Source: Clostridia bacterium
GTDB taxonomy: Bacteria; Bacillota; Clostridia; Oscillospirales; QAMX01
Assembly (NCBI GenBank): GCA_017532825.1
Contig: JAFXIT010000031.1
Location: 70,613-105,506 of the forward strand
Direction: 5' to 3'
Length of the DNA stretch: 34,894 bases
Made by a program: the position numbers and the translations under genes
Part shown: positions 24,281-31,094 of the stretch, piece by piece
How the letters are laid out: each line of letters opens with the position of its first letter
How positions within the stretch are numbered: position 1 is the first letter of the stretch
The notes under the pieces: model-generated
What the model was told of the DNA's origin: nothing
What the model saw: only the letters and a program-made list of their open reading frames with translations
Database searches by the model: none

Positions 24281-25384
24281 GTGAAAGACAGAACAAGAAA
24301 TATAATCCAGACCGTCGGCTTTTTAGTGCTCGTCATCGGTATAATGATAGTCAATATCTGCCTGCCCGACACCGAGCTGTCGGTCTCCGAGCGCAGAAAG
24401 CTCAAGCAGTTCCCCCTGTTTAACGCCGACACCGTCACCTCGGGTAGGTTCTTTACCGAGTTTGAGGACTATGCACTCGATCAGTTCGTCCTCCGTGACA
24501 CCTTCCGCTCCTTTAAGGCACTTGGTCGGTTCAACCTGCTGATGCAGAAGGACAACAACGACATCTACCTCGTCGACGGCAGCGTCTACAAGCTCGAATA
24601 CCCCCTCAAGCCCAATATGATCGTCGGTGCGGCAAACAAGTACAACGCCATGGCCGATATGTACCTTGAGGGTCTCAACCTCTACTACACCATCGTCCCC
24701 GACAAGAATATGTTCGTGGCCGAGAAGAACGGCTATCCCTCGCTTGACTACGCGCTCATCGAAAAGCTCATGGCCGAAAACGTCAAGGATATGACCTATA
24801 TCGGCATCTACGACAAGCTTACCCTCGATGATTACTACCGTACCGACATCCACTGGGCGCAGGAAAACCTCTTTGGCGTTGCAAACCACCTGCTCTCATC
24901 CATGGGCGCAGAGGGCAACCTCAAGAAGGAGGACTTCACCGCCCACACCCTTTCCCCCTTCTACGGCTCCTACTACGGCCAGAGCGCACTTGCCGTCAAG
25001 CCCGACGTGCTGACCTACCTCACCAACGACATCCTTGACGGTTGCACCCTCCACGATTACCAGACCGGCAAGGATTCCCCCCTCTACGCTACCGAGCTCT
25101 TTGGCGGTATGGACTCCTACGATGTATTCCTCTCGGGCGCAAAGGCACTTCTGAGCGTCACTAACCCCGCCGTCAACAACGGCAAGAGCCTGGTAGTATT
25201 CCGTGACTCCTTCGGCTCAAGCCTTGTCCCCCTGCTTGCAATGGAGTACGAAAAGGTCACCCTCGTCGATATGCGCTATATCTTCCCAAATATGATAGGC
25301 GAATACATCGACTTCTCGGAGTATACCGACGTCCTGTTTATGTATAACTCCATCGTCCTCAACAACAGCGCAATGCTCCGCTAA
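24281..25384 (+). CDS. DHHW/AlgJ-AlgX-like extracytoplasmic acetyltransferase partner
   Basis: A 367-residue protein with an N-terminal membrane anchor (about residues 8-28) and a large extracytoplasmic SGNH/GDSL-like domain. The D-x-H-W motif is in YYRTDIHW (Asp189, His191, Trp192) and the presumed nucleophile Ser310 is in VFRDSFGSS. Proteins of this DHHW family pair with MBOAT transporters and transfer the acetyl group onto the exported polysaccharide. The start is GTG at 24281, after AGGAGG, 12 bases behind the MBOAT gene. A-run plus ACACCC directly after the stop looks like half of a terminator (see 25396-25406). Confidence 0.88.
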   Translation: MKDRTRNIIQTVGFLVLVIGIMIVNICLPDTELSVSERRKLKQFPLFNADTVTSGRFFTEFEDYALDQFVLRDTFRSFKALGRFNLLMQKDNNDIYLVDGSVYKLEYPLKPNMIVGAANKYNAMADMYLEGLNLYYTIVPDKNMFVAEKNGYPSLDYALIEKLMAENVKDMTYIGIYDKLTLDDYYRTDIHWAQENLFGVANHLLSSMGAEGNLKKEDFTAHTLSPFYGSYYGQSALAVKPDVLTYLTNDILDGCTLHDYQTGKDSPLYATELFGGMDSYDVFLSGAKALLSVTNPAVNNGKSLVVFRDSFGSSLVPLLAMEYEKVTLVDMRYIFPNMIGEYIDFSEYTDVLFMYNSIVLNNSAMLR

Positions 25385-25395
25385 GGAAAAGCAAT

Positions 25396-25406
25396 AAAAA
25401 ACACCC
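25396..25406 (+). other. Orphan left arm of a split terminator
   Basis: AAAAAACACCC lies 11 bp after the DHHW stop codon. Its natural partner GGGTGTC-T7 sits at 26363-26376, just before the stop of the convergent antiporter gene, next to a 12-bp hairpin. The two halves are about 0.95 kb apart. Confidence 0.5.
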
Positions 25407-25446
25407 TACTATGAGTCGTACTCTAAAGGACAGTACAACAAGATAC

Positions 25447-25484
25447 AAAAACACCCGTAGTTTTTTAAAACTGTGGGTGTTTTT
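25447..25484 (+). terminator. Terminator at the left end of the A+T-rich segment
   Basis: An 18-bp stem including two G-T wobbles (25447-25464 with 25467-25484), 2-nt loop region, ending in five T. It stops transcription from the acetylation genes before the peptidase promoter. Confidence 0.88.
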
Positions 25485-25508
25485 ATTATTCTCTTTCTTT
25501 GTTAGTCA

Positions 25509-25528
25509 AGTTGTGCTATAATACAACT
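25509..25528 (+). promoter_or_regulatory. Extended -10 promoter of the S51 peptidase gene inside an inverted repeat
   Basis: TGC-TATAAT (25514-25522) is an extended -10; there is no good -35. AGTTGT-N8-ACAACT (25509-25528) is a perfect 6-bp inverted repeat enclosing the -10, a possible operator. Confidence 0.6.
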
Positions 25529-25585
25529 CACCGATAAATAAGAATTTGTGAAATAATTTGAAGAAAATTTGGAGGCAAGATTAAA

Positions 25586-26251
25586 ATGATCAATATTCTT
25601 TTAGAAAGCGTATTCGATATAGATGCTCCTTGGATGTCAAGCGAATTAAAAAATTACATAAAACCGTATCATTCTGTAGCGGTAGTTGCCTTTTCTTTTA
25701 GAGATAATCGTGTAAAATGTTTATTGGATTGGGATTCCTTCTATGGAAAAGAGCAAGGTTCTTTTTATCATGGAATTGTTGATAGATTTACCCATTATGG
25801 TATACAAGAAAAAAACATTTCTTTTATTAACTATTTTGCAGACACCAAAGAATCTGCAACTCAGAAAGTTAAAACGGCAGATATAATTTATTTTTTAGGC
25901 GGATTACCGGATAAAATGCTTGATAGAATCATGGAGTTTGATTTATATGACATTTTGATGCAACATGACGGTATTATCATGGGAGATAGTGCGGGTGCAG
26001 TTATTCAACTTGCGGAATACCATTTGGCACCTGACGCGGATTATCCCACATTTAATTATTATAAAGGCCTTTCATATCTTGATGATTTCTATTTACAAGT
26101 CCACTATGAGAATACTCCCGTACAAAATGAAGCAATTCAACGCGTTCTTGCTGAACGAGGTAAAAGAGTATATGCTACCGCATTTAAAAAGGGTGCGATA
26201 CTTGTAGATAATGGAGATATCAAGTTAATTGGTGATGTCTATTCTTTTTAA
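25586..26251 (+). CDS. Peptidase S51 family protein (peptidase E/cyanophycinase-like)
   Basis: A 221-residue cytoplasmic serine peptidase-like protein. The nucleophile elbow is in MGDSAGAV (Ser135), preceded by IIYFLGGLPDKML, the conserved glycine-rich strand of this family. Relatives cleave Asp-X dipeptides, isoaspartyl or cyanophycin-type bonds. The expected length is 200-240 residues, so it looks intact. GGAGG at 25571-25575 sets the start. Base composition (A/T-ending codons such as TTA, AAA, GAA, ATT) is entirely unlike all neighbours, so recent horizontal transfer is very likely. A short array of mini-hairpins follows the stop codon at once. Confidence 0.88.
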   Translation: MINILLESVFDIDAPWMSSELKNYIKPYHSVAVVAFSFRDNRVKCLLDWDSFYGKEQGSFYHGIVDRFTHYGIQEKNISFINYFADTKESATQKVKTADIIYFLGGLPDKMLDRIMEFDLYDILMQHDGIIMGDSAGAVIQLAEYHLAPDADYPTFNYYKGLSYLDDFYLQVHYENTPVQNEAIQRVLAERGKRVYATAFKKGAILVDNGDIKLIGDVYSF

Positions 26252-26254
26252 AAC

Positions 26255-26330
26255 TCGGCGCAGCCGAATATCACACGGCAAAGCCGTATATCACTGCGTA
26301 GCAATATCACTCGCCGCAGGCGAATATAAC
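26255..26330. repeat. Tandem array of four mini-hairpins with ATATCAC linker
   Basis: Hairpin 1 TCGGC-GCA-GCCGA (26255-26267), 2 ACGGC-AAA-GCCGT (26275-26287), 3 TGC-GTA-GCA (26295-26303), 4 TCGCC-GCA-GGCGA (26311-26323). They are joined by ATATCAC, ATATCAC(T), ATATCAC and ATATAAC. Stem sequences differ while stem pairing, the 3-nt loop and the linker are kept. Unit length is 20 nt (16 for the third). Confidence 0.88.
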
Positions 26331-26331
26331 T

Positions 26332-26376
26332 GAGGCACACTTCGCAATGAAGTGTGCCTCTTGGGTGTCTTTTTTT
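26332..26376 (+). terminator. Terminator with a displaced T-run
   Basis: A perfect 12-bp stem GAGGCACACTTC / GAAGTGTGCCTC (26332-26343 with 26349-26360), loop GCAAT, then TTGGGTGTC before seven T. The extra 9 nt between stem and T-run would pair with an ACACCCAA that is no longer adjacent. Confidence 0.75.
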
Positions 26377-26387
26377 GTGTATAAGCT

Positions 26388-27584
26388 TTAATCGGTTACC
26401 TTGGCTCTCTTGGTTGCGGGAGCGATCTCGCCTGCCTTGGTCAGCACCATCTTGGTAAGAAGCGGACCGACAAGCTCGTAGACCAGTGTCGCACAGAGGA
26501 CGACTGCACGGATCTGTGCGCCGTACTCGGGGAGGGCGGAGACGACTATCTGGCTCATACCGATCGCAACACCTGCCTGGGGCAGGAGGCAGATGCCGAG
26601 GTATTTCTGTATGTTTTTATCGGCCTTGACCACCCTTGCGCCGAGGAAGGCGCCGAGGTACTTGCCGACAGACCTTGCCACGAGGTAGAGCACTCCGAGC
26701 AGTCCGACGGCGGGAAGCACCGAAAGGTCGAGCTCGGCACCCGATATTACGAAGAATATCATAAACAGCGGGGTGGTCCAACGCTCGTTGAAGTCAAGCA
26801 CCTTTTCGTACTCCTTCTGGAGGTTGCACATCCCTGCGCCTATTGCCATGCACACGAGCAGGGAGGACAGGGGAAGTATCTGCGAAAGTCCGACACCGAG
26901 GAAGACGGCGGCGATGACGATGGTGATGCGGTTGCCTCTGGAATGGAAAAATCCGATGGCAAAGGCAAGCACTACGCCGATGGCAAAGCCGATAAGAAGT
27001 GAGCCGAATATCTCAAGCAGCGGCTCAAGAAGCATCGTTTCGACCGTGGGTGCGGTGCCCTGGGCAAAGACCTTGGCAAGCGCAAGCGATACCGAGAAGA
27101 TCATAAGGCCTATCGCATCGTCAAGTGCGACTACGGGAAGCAGTATTCCCGTGACGGGGCCCTTGGCCTTGTACTGTCTGACGACCATAAGTGTCGCCGC
27201 AGGCGCTGTGGCGGTTGCAATAGCGCCGAGGGTGATGGCAAGGGCGGGGTCGCCCGGGAAGGCTATGAGCAGTACCACGTCGACCAACAGGCAGGCGGTA
27301 ATAGCCTGGAAAAAGGTGATTATAAGGGAGCTTCCGCCTATCTGCTTGATGTGGGAAAGCTTGAATTCGCCGCCGATGGAGAAGGCGATGAAGCCCAACG
27401 CCACGTCGGTAAGTATTGAAAATGAGGCAAGCTGCTCGTGGGATACGAGATCAAGGACGTAAGGGCCGACCAAAAGTCCCGCAACCAAGTAGGCGGTGAC
27501 GTTGGGGAGTCCGATGCGCTTTACCAATCTGGAAAAGAGCAGACCCGCCGCCATCGCGATCGAAAGTGATATCATGGTATTCAT
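26388..27584 (-). CDS. CPA2-type cation/proton antiporter
   Basis: A 398-residue membrane protein of the monovalent cation:proton antiporter-2 (KefB/GerN-like) family with about 12-13 helices. RIGLPNVTAYLVAGLLVGP near the N-terminus is the typical opening helix. ATATAPAATLMVVRQ and LDDAIGLMIFSVSLA (with the essential Asp pair) form the ion-binding crossover helices. It lacks TrkA-N/RCK domains, so its control may come from the PII-like protein encoded upstream. The start at 27584 was chosen because ATGA overlaps the PII-like stop by 4 bases. Na+ or K+ specificity is unknown. Confidence 0.9.
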   Translation of the reverse strand: MNTMISLSIAMAAGLLFSRLVKRIGLPNVTAYLVAGLLVGPYVLDLVSHEQLASFSILTDVALGFIAFSIGGEFKLSHIKQIGGSSLIITFFQAITACLLVDVVLLIAFPGDPALAITLGAIATATAPAATLMVVRQYKAKGPVTGILLPVVALDDAIGLMIFSVSLALAKVFAQGTAPTVETMLLEPLLEIFGSLLIGFAIGVVLAFAIGFFHSRGNRITIVIAAVFLGVGLSQILPLSSLLVCMAIGAGMCNLQKEYEKVLDFNERWTTPLFMIFFVISGAELDLSVLPAVGLLGVLYLVARSVGKYLGAFLGARVVKADKNIQKYLGICLLPQAGVAIGMSQIVVSALPEYGAQIRAVVLCATLVYELVGPLLTKMVLTKAGEIAPATKRAKVTD

Positions 27585-27934
27585 AAGCTGTTGTGATTCG
27601 CCAGTCCTTCTGTGCTTGAAATGGGCAGGGTGCATATTACGCCCGTGTTGGGATTCTCGATACCGCCTACGGCCTTGTCAATGATGGCCTTGGCAGTGGG
27701 GACCTGACCGTCCTCGAGAATGGAGAGCATAAGCTTGGCTTCGCTCTGATGGGGGTTAAGGAAGCGCCTGAGCACTCCGAATATGGGGGGAGGCTCGTTG
27801 GTGGCGTCTCCGAGCATATGCAGACCGCCTTCGCACTGTGCCACGGTGGTGGCGCTCAGTCCGGCCTCATAAAAGCCTGAGAGGATGGAAGGCAGGGCTT
27901 CGGTCTTGGTAAGTACCAGAATTAAAAGCTGCAT
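27581..27934 (-). CDS. PII-like signalling protein
   Basis: A 117-residue protein with a PII/ferredoxin-like beta-alpha-beta pattern. MQLLILVLTKTEALPSILSG is strand 1 plus helix 1; a variable loop (PPPIFGVLRRFLNPHQ) occupies the T-loop position. AKAIIDKAVGGIENPNTGVI ending in CTLPIS resembles the B-loop and last strand of PII. No uridylylation tyrosine is evident. PII-like proteins bind adenine nucleotides and control membrane transporters. AAAGGAG sets the start at 27934. The 4-base overlap with the antiporter gene argues that the antiporter is its target. The family assignment rests on pattern rather than strong identity. Confidence 0.72.
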   Translation of the reverse strand: MQLLILVLTKTEALPSILSGFYEAGLSATTVAQCEGGLHMLGDATNEPPPIFGVLRRFLNPHQSEAKLMLSILEDGQVPTAKAIIDKAVGGIENPNTGVICTLPISSTEGLANHNSL

Positions 27935-27990
27935 GGATTTTCTCCTTTCGGTTTGACTGGATATATCGCCCCTGCCCTGTCCGGGGCAGA

Positions 27991-28024
27991 GGGCAAAACA
28001 AACCCCGCTCCCTGCCAGGAGCGG
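27991..28024 (-). terminator. Probable terminator after the 4-helix membrane protein gene
   Basis: A 7-bp G+C stem CCGCTCC/GGAGCGG (28005-28011 with 28018-28024) followed on the minus strand by GGTTTGTTTTG. A second G+C-rich inverted repeat (TGCCC/GGGCA) lies at about 27972-27988. Together they fill the gap before the PII-like gene. Confidence 0.6.
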
Positions 28025-28034
28025 AGCCGGACAG

Positions 28035-28514
28035 CTATTTTTTTGCCGAGCGTATGCGCTCGGAGAGGGTGGGCTCACATACGGGGTCGGGAAGCGAAAA
28101 TCCGACCTTCGCCTCCTTTATAACGTCCCGTGCGATAAACAGGTCGGGAAGCAGAAGGTAGACCGCCATAAGCGCCCAGCATACCGCCGAGATGAGGGTC
28201 TCGGTAGACGTGCCCTCGTAGGCGAGGATGACGACGCTTAAAAGCAGTACGCCAAAGAGCAGTACGGGACTGCAGAGCATTATTATCCAGCTTAAACGCC
28301 TGAAAAGGCGCAGAGGGATGTTTACAAGAAGCAGGGCCATAAGCAGGCCGAAGTCTGCAAGAAGCAGTTCTATCGTACGGCGCTCGACCTCGTTTGAGGC
28401 CTTGCCCGACAGAAGGTTTACAACAAGCAGTATCGGTATGACGATGCGGGCAACTAACAGCAGTGCGCCGATGACCCACCAAACGACGTAGGAAACGGGG
28501 CGGTTTTTAAACAT
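28035..28514 (-). CDS. Hypothetical four-helix membrane protein
   Basis: A 159-residue integral membrane protein with four hydrophobic segments at about residues 9-35, 50-65, 73-98 and 107-127, and a soluble C-terminal tail of about 30 residues ending SERIRSAKK. I do not recognise the family. GGAGG upstream of the ATG at 28514 supports the start. It lies 16 bases downstream of murA on the same strand and is probably co-transcribed with it; a terminator separates it from the PII-like gene. Confidence 0.75.
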   Translation of the reverse strand: MFKNRPVSYVVWWVIGALLLVARIVIPILLVVNLLSGKASNEVERRTIELLLADFGLLMALLLVNIPLRLFRRLSWIIMLCSPVLLFGVLLLSVVILAYEGTSTETLISAVCWALMAVYLLLPDLFIARDVIKEAKVGFSLPDPVCEPTLSERIRSAKK

Positions 28515-28529
28515 TTTTTCTGCCTCCGC

Positions 28530-29819
28530 CTATGCCGTCACCATGACGGGATTGCCGCTCGGGAAATCCACCGCACGGATGTCGGCACCGAGCTCGCAGA
28601 GCTTTGCGACAATGTCCTCATAGCCTCGCTCGATGTGTATTATGCCGTCGATGACCGTCTGACCCGATGCCGCAAGTGCGGCAACTATCAGTGCCGCTCC
28701 CGCACGTAGGTCGCAGGCACATACGGGTGCGCCGCTGAAGCCCTTGATGCTTGAAATAATGGCGATCTTACCGTCGACCTGTATCTGCGCCCCCATGCGA
28801 CGAAGCTCCTCGACGTAGCGGAAGCGGTTGTCCCATACACCCTCGGTGATAACGCTCATACCATCCGAAAGGCAGAGCACGGCGGCTATCTGGGGCTGGA
28901 GGTCGGTGGGGAAGCCGGGATAGGGGAGGGTGGTGATGTTGGTACCGGTCATACCGCCGTGTCTGATGACACGCAGGGAATCGTCGTTTTCCTCTATCTT
29001 CACACCCATTTCCTTGAATTTGGCTGTGATGCTTTCAAGGTGCTTGGGGATGATGTTGTTTATTCTGACGTCGCCGCCTGCCGCCGCAACTGCGGCAATG
29101 TAGGTGCCGGCTTCGATCTGGTCGGGAATTATGGTGTACGAGCCGCCGCGAAGCTTGGATACGCCGCGGATGCGTATTACGTTGGTACCTGCGCCGCGGA
29201 TGTCAGCGCCCATGGAGTTCAAAAAGTTTGCAAGGTCGACGATGTGGGGCTCCTTGGCGGCGTTTTCAATGACCGTCATACCCACTGCCTTGGCGGCGGC
29301 TATCATGACGTTTATCGTTGCGCCGACCGAGACCTTGTCAAAGTAGACGTGTCCGCCTACCAGCGGACCGTCGGAATTTGCCTCGACGATGCCGTTTGCA
29401 ATGCCGACCGTTGCGCCGAGGGCTCTGAAGCCCTTGAGGTGCTGGTCTATGGGTCTGTCTCCGAAGTCACATCCGCCGGGCATTGCCACGTTTGCCCTGC
29501 CGCTGCGGCCAAGCAACGCGCCTATAAGGTAGTAGGAGGCACGCATCTTCCGCATAAGCTCGGGAGAGGGGGAGGTACGGTTGAGGTTGGTGGTGTCGAT
29601 CTCGACTCCACCGGGGCCCATGGGGCGTATTTTTGCGCCCAGAGAGGCCAGAATATCAAGCCAGAGAGAAACGTCGCTGATGTTGGGGAGGTTTTCGATG
29701 TGGCAAACGCCCTCAACGATGACCGAGGCGGGTATGATGGCCACGGCTGCATTCTTTGCGCCGCTTATGTTGACAGAGCCGCTGAGCTCTCTGCCGCCGT
29801 TTACAACGTACTTGATCAT
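28530..29819 (-). CDS. murA: UDP-N-acetylglucosamine 1-carboxyvinyltransferase (MurA)
   Basis: A 429-residue enolpyruvyl transferase that adds phosphoenolpyruvate to UDP-GlcNAc, the first committed step of peptidoglycan synthesis; target of fosfomycin. N-terminus VNGGRELSGSVNISGAKNA is diagnostic. The catalytic cysteine Cys117 is in MPGGCDFGDRPID, and PDQIEAGTY and PGFPTDLQPQ are further family blocks. Fosfomycin sensitivity is expected because Cys rather than Asp is present. The start at 29819 fits GGAG on the minus strand and a perfect consensus promoter at 29860-29888. Firmicutes often have two MurA copies; which one this is cannot be told. Confidence 0.97.
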   Translation of the reverse strand: MIKYVVNGGRELSGSVNISGAKNAAVAIIPASVIVEGVCHIENLPNISDVSLWLDILASLGAKIRPMGPGGVEIDTTNLNRTSPSPELMRKMRASYYLIGALLGRSGRANVAMPGGCDFGDRPIDQHLKGFRALGATVGIANGIVEANSDGPLVGGHVYFDKVSVGATINVMIAAAKAVGMTVIENAAKEPHIVDLANFLNSMGADIRGAGTNVIRIRGVSKLRGGSYTIIPDQIEAGTYIAAVAAAGGDVRINNIIPKHLESITAKFKEMGVKIEENDDSLRVIRHGGMTGTNITTLPYPGFPTDLQPQIAAVLCLSDGMSVITEGVWDNRFRYVEELRRMGAQIQVDGKIAIISSIKGFSGAPVCACDLRAGAALIVAALAASGQTVIDGIIHIERGYEDIVAKLCELGADIRAVDFPSGNPVMVTA

Positions 29820-29859
29820 CTGCCGACTCCGTCCTTTCAAGCATGATATGTCTTGTAAT

Positions 29860-29888
29860 ATTATAGCATTGGAGGGTGCAACTGTCAA
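29860..29888 (-). promoter_or_regulatory. murA: Perfect-consensus sigma-A promoter of murA
   Basis: On the minus strand, TTGACA (29888-29883), 17-bp spacer, TATAAT (29865-29860): no mismatch in either hexamer. Confidence 0.92.
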
Positions 29889-29937
29889 TAGCTATTGCCT
29901 TTTTGTGGGTTGAAGAGTATAATATATCCGATATAAT
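29886..29937 (+). promoter_or_regulatory. Tandem promoters of the chromate-type transporter genes and a 12-bp palindrome
   Basis: P1: TTGCCT (29895-29900), 17 bp, TATAAT (29918-29923). P2: TTGAAG (29910-29915), 16 bp, TATAAT (29932-29937). CAATAGCTATTG (29886-29897) is a perfect palindrome that reaches into both the murA -35 and the P1 -35. Confidence 0.65.
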
Positions 29938-29953
29938 TTAAGGGGGAAAACCC

Positions 29954-30517
29954 GTGAAAACACAAAAAAACAAGGCAAGAGTATGCGCCGAGCTGTTTTT
30001 GCGCTTTGCACGCATCGGCCTTTTCACCTTCGGCGGCGGCTACGCAATGCTTCCGCTCATACATGCCGACGTTGTCGAAAAGAAGAAATGGGTCTCGGAC
30101 GACGATATGATAGATATGCTCGCCATCTCCGAGTCCACCCCCGGCCCCTTTGCAATAAACGCCGCCACCTTCGTTGGCAGACGTGTCGCAGGGGTGCTTG
30201 GTGCGGTATGCGCTACTGTCGGCGTAGCGCTGCCCTCGCTCCTTATAATAATCGCAGTAAGCTTTGCATTCAACGCCTTCAGAGACAATCTGTGGGTCGA
30301 CTGCGCCTTCCGTGGCATCCGTGCGGGTGTGTTCGTGCTGATAACCAACGCCGTTATCAAGCTCGGAAAGAAGCTTGACTGGAGCCTGATAGGCGGGGTG
30401 CTTGCCCTTGCGGCGTTTGCCATAGCGGTATTTACCGAGCTGAGCGTAATATACGTTATTCTTGCCGCAGGAATAGTGGGAATATGCGTCCGGCTTTCAA
30501 AGAAGGAGGAAAAGTAG
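29954..30517 (+). CDS. Chromate transporter family protein, subunit 1
   Basis: A 187-residue single-domain CHR-family membrane protein. The signature FTFGGGYAMLPLIH is near residues 23-36 and SESTPGPFAINAATFVGRR near 59-77. In this family, long proteins fuse two such domains; here the two halves are separate genes, and they presumably form an antiparallel heterodimer. Such proteins export chromate in some bacteria, but in Clostridia the native substrate is unproven. The GTG start at 29954 follows a GGGGGA site at 29941-29946. The partner gene starts 1 base after the stop. Confidence 0.88.
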   Translation: MKTQKNKARVCAELFLRFARIGLFTFGGGYAMLPLIHADVVEKKKWVSDDDMIDMLAISESTPGPFAINAATFVGRRVAGVLGAVCATVGVALPSLLIIIAVSFAFNAFRDNLWVDCAFRGIRAGVFVLITNAVIKLGKKLDWSLIGGVLALAAFAIAVFTELSVIYVILAAGIVGICVRLSKKEEK

Positions 30518-30518
30518 T

Positions 30519-31094
30519 ATGATCCTTCTTGAACTGTTTTACACCTTCTTTAAGATCGGCCTTTTCACCTTCGGCGGCGGCTACGCCATGATACCCATGA
30601 TAACCGACGAGGTGGTGTCAAGGGCGTGGGCGCTTGAGGGCCGGCTTATCGACTTTATCGCCATCTCCGAGTCCACCCCCGGCCCATTTGCGATAAATAT
30701 CGCTACCTTCGTTGGAATGAACTCCGCAGGTCTCCTCGGTGCGATATGCGCAACACTGGGGGTCATACTGCCCTCGTTTATAATCATACTCATCGTTGCC
30801 GCACTCTTTGACCGCTTTAACCGCTCCCGTGCCGTCAAGGGCTTCCTTTGGGGGGTAAGACCCGCCGTTATCGGCCTTATCGCCTCGGCGGCGGTGTCGG
30901 TATTCATCTCGGCGGTGTTTTCGGGTGAGATATCCAAGGCGGGCTTCGACCTGCCCGCACTCTGCATAGCAGTCGGCGCACTCGTCATCTCAAGGATAAA
31001 GTGGAATGGCAAAAAGACCATACACCCCATTGCGGTTATTGCCATCTGCGCCCTTGCGGGTATTGTCGTATACGGTCTGCCGACGGTGTTCTAA
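30519..31094 (+). CDS. Chromate transporter family protein, subunit 2
   Basis: A 191-residue paralogue of the upstream gene: FTFGGGYAMIPMITDEVV and SESTPGPFAINIATFVG are repeated nearly exactly, and the rest diverges. About six hydrophobic helices. GAAGGAGG at 30503-30510 lies in the end of subunit 1, so translation is coupled. Its stop codon overlaps that of the convergent DUF6320-like gene, with no terminator between them. Confidence 0.88.
   Translation: MILLELFYTFFKIGLFTFGGGYAMIPMITDEVVSRAWALEGRLIDFIAISESTPGPFAINIATFVGMNSAGLLGAICATLGVILPSFIIILIVAALFDRFNRSRAVKGFLWGVRPAVIGLIASAAVSVFISAVFSGEISKAGFDLPALCIAVGALVISRIKWNGKKTIHPIAVIAICALAGIVVYGLPTVF

Larger units (their letters stand above)
25407..26331 (+). 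other. Putative inserted A+T-rich single-gene cassette
   Basis: This segment is about one third G+C by eye, against well over half for its neighbours. It holds its own terminator, an extended -10 promoter, one gene and a mini-hairpin array. Its borders are inferred from the rejoinable halves of a terminator on either side: ACACCC on the left, GAGGCACACTTC on the right. Confidence 0.6.

Noticed and set aside
26255..26330. CRISPR array
   Set aside because: The constant part is only 7 nt and the variable parts are self-complementary stems of 9-13 nt, so this is a hairpin array and not repeats with spacers. No cas genes are present.
29954..31094. A split (pseudogenised) chromate transporter
   Set aside because: Each half has its own start, ribosome site and complete signature motifs; paired single-domain CHR proteins are a normal form of the family.
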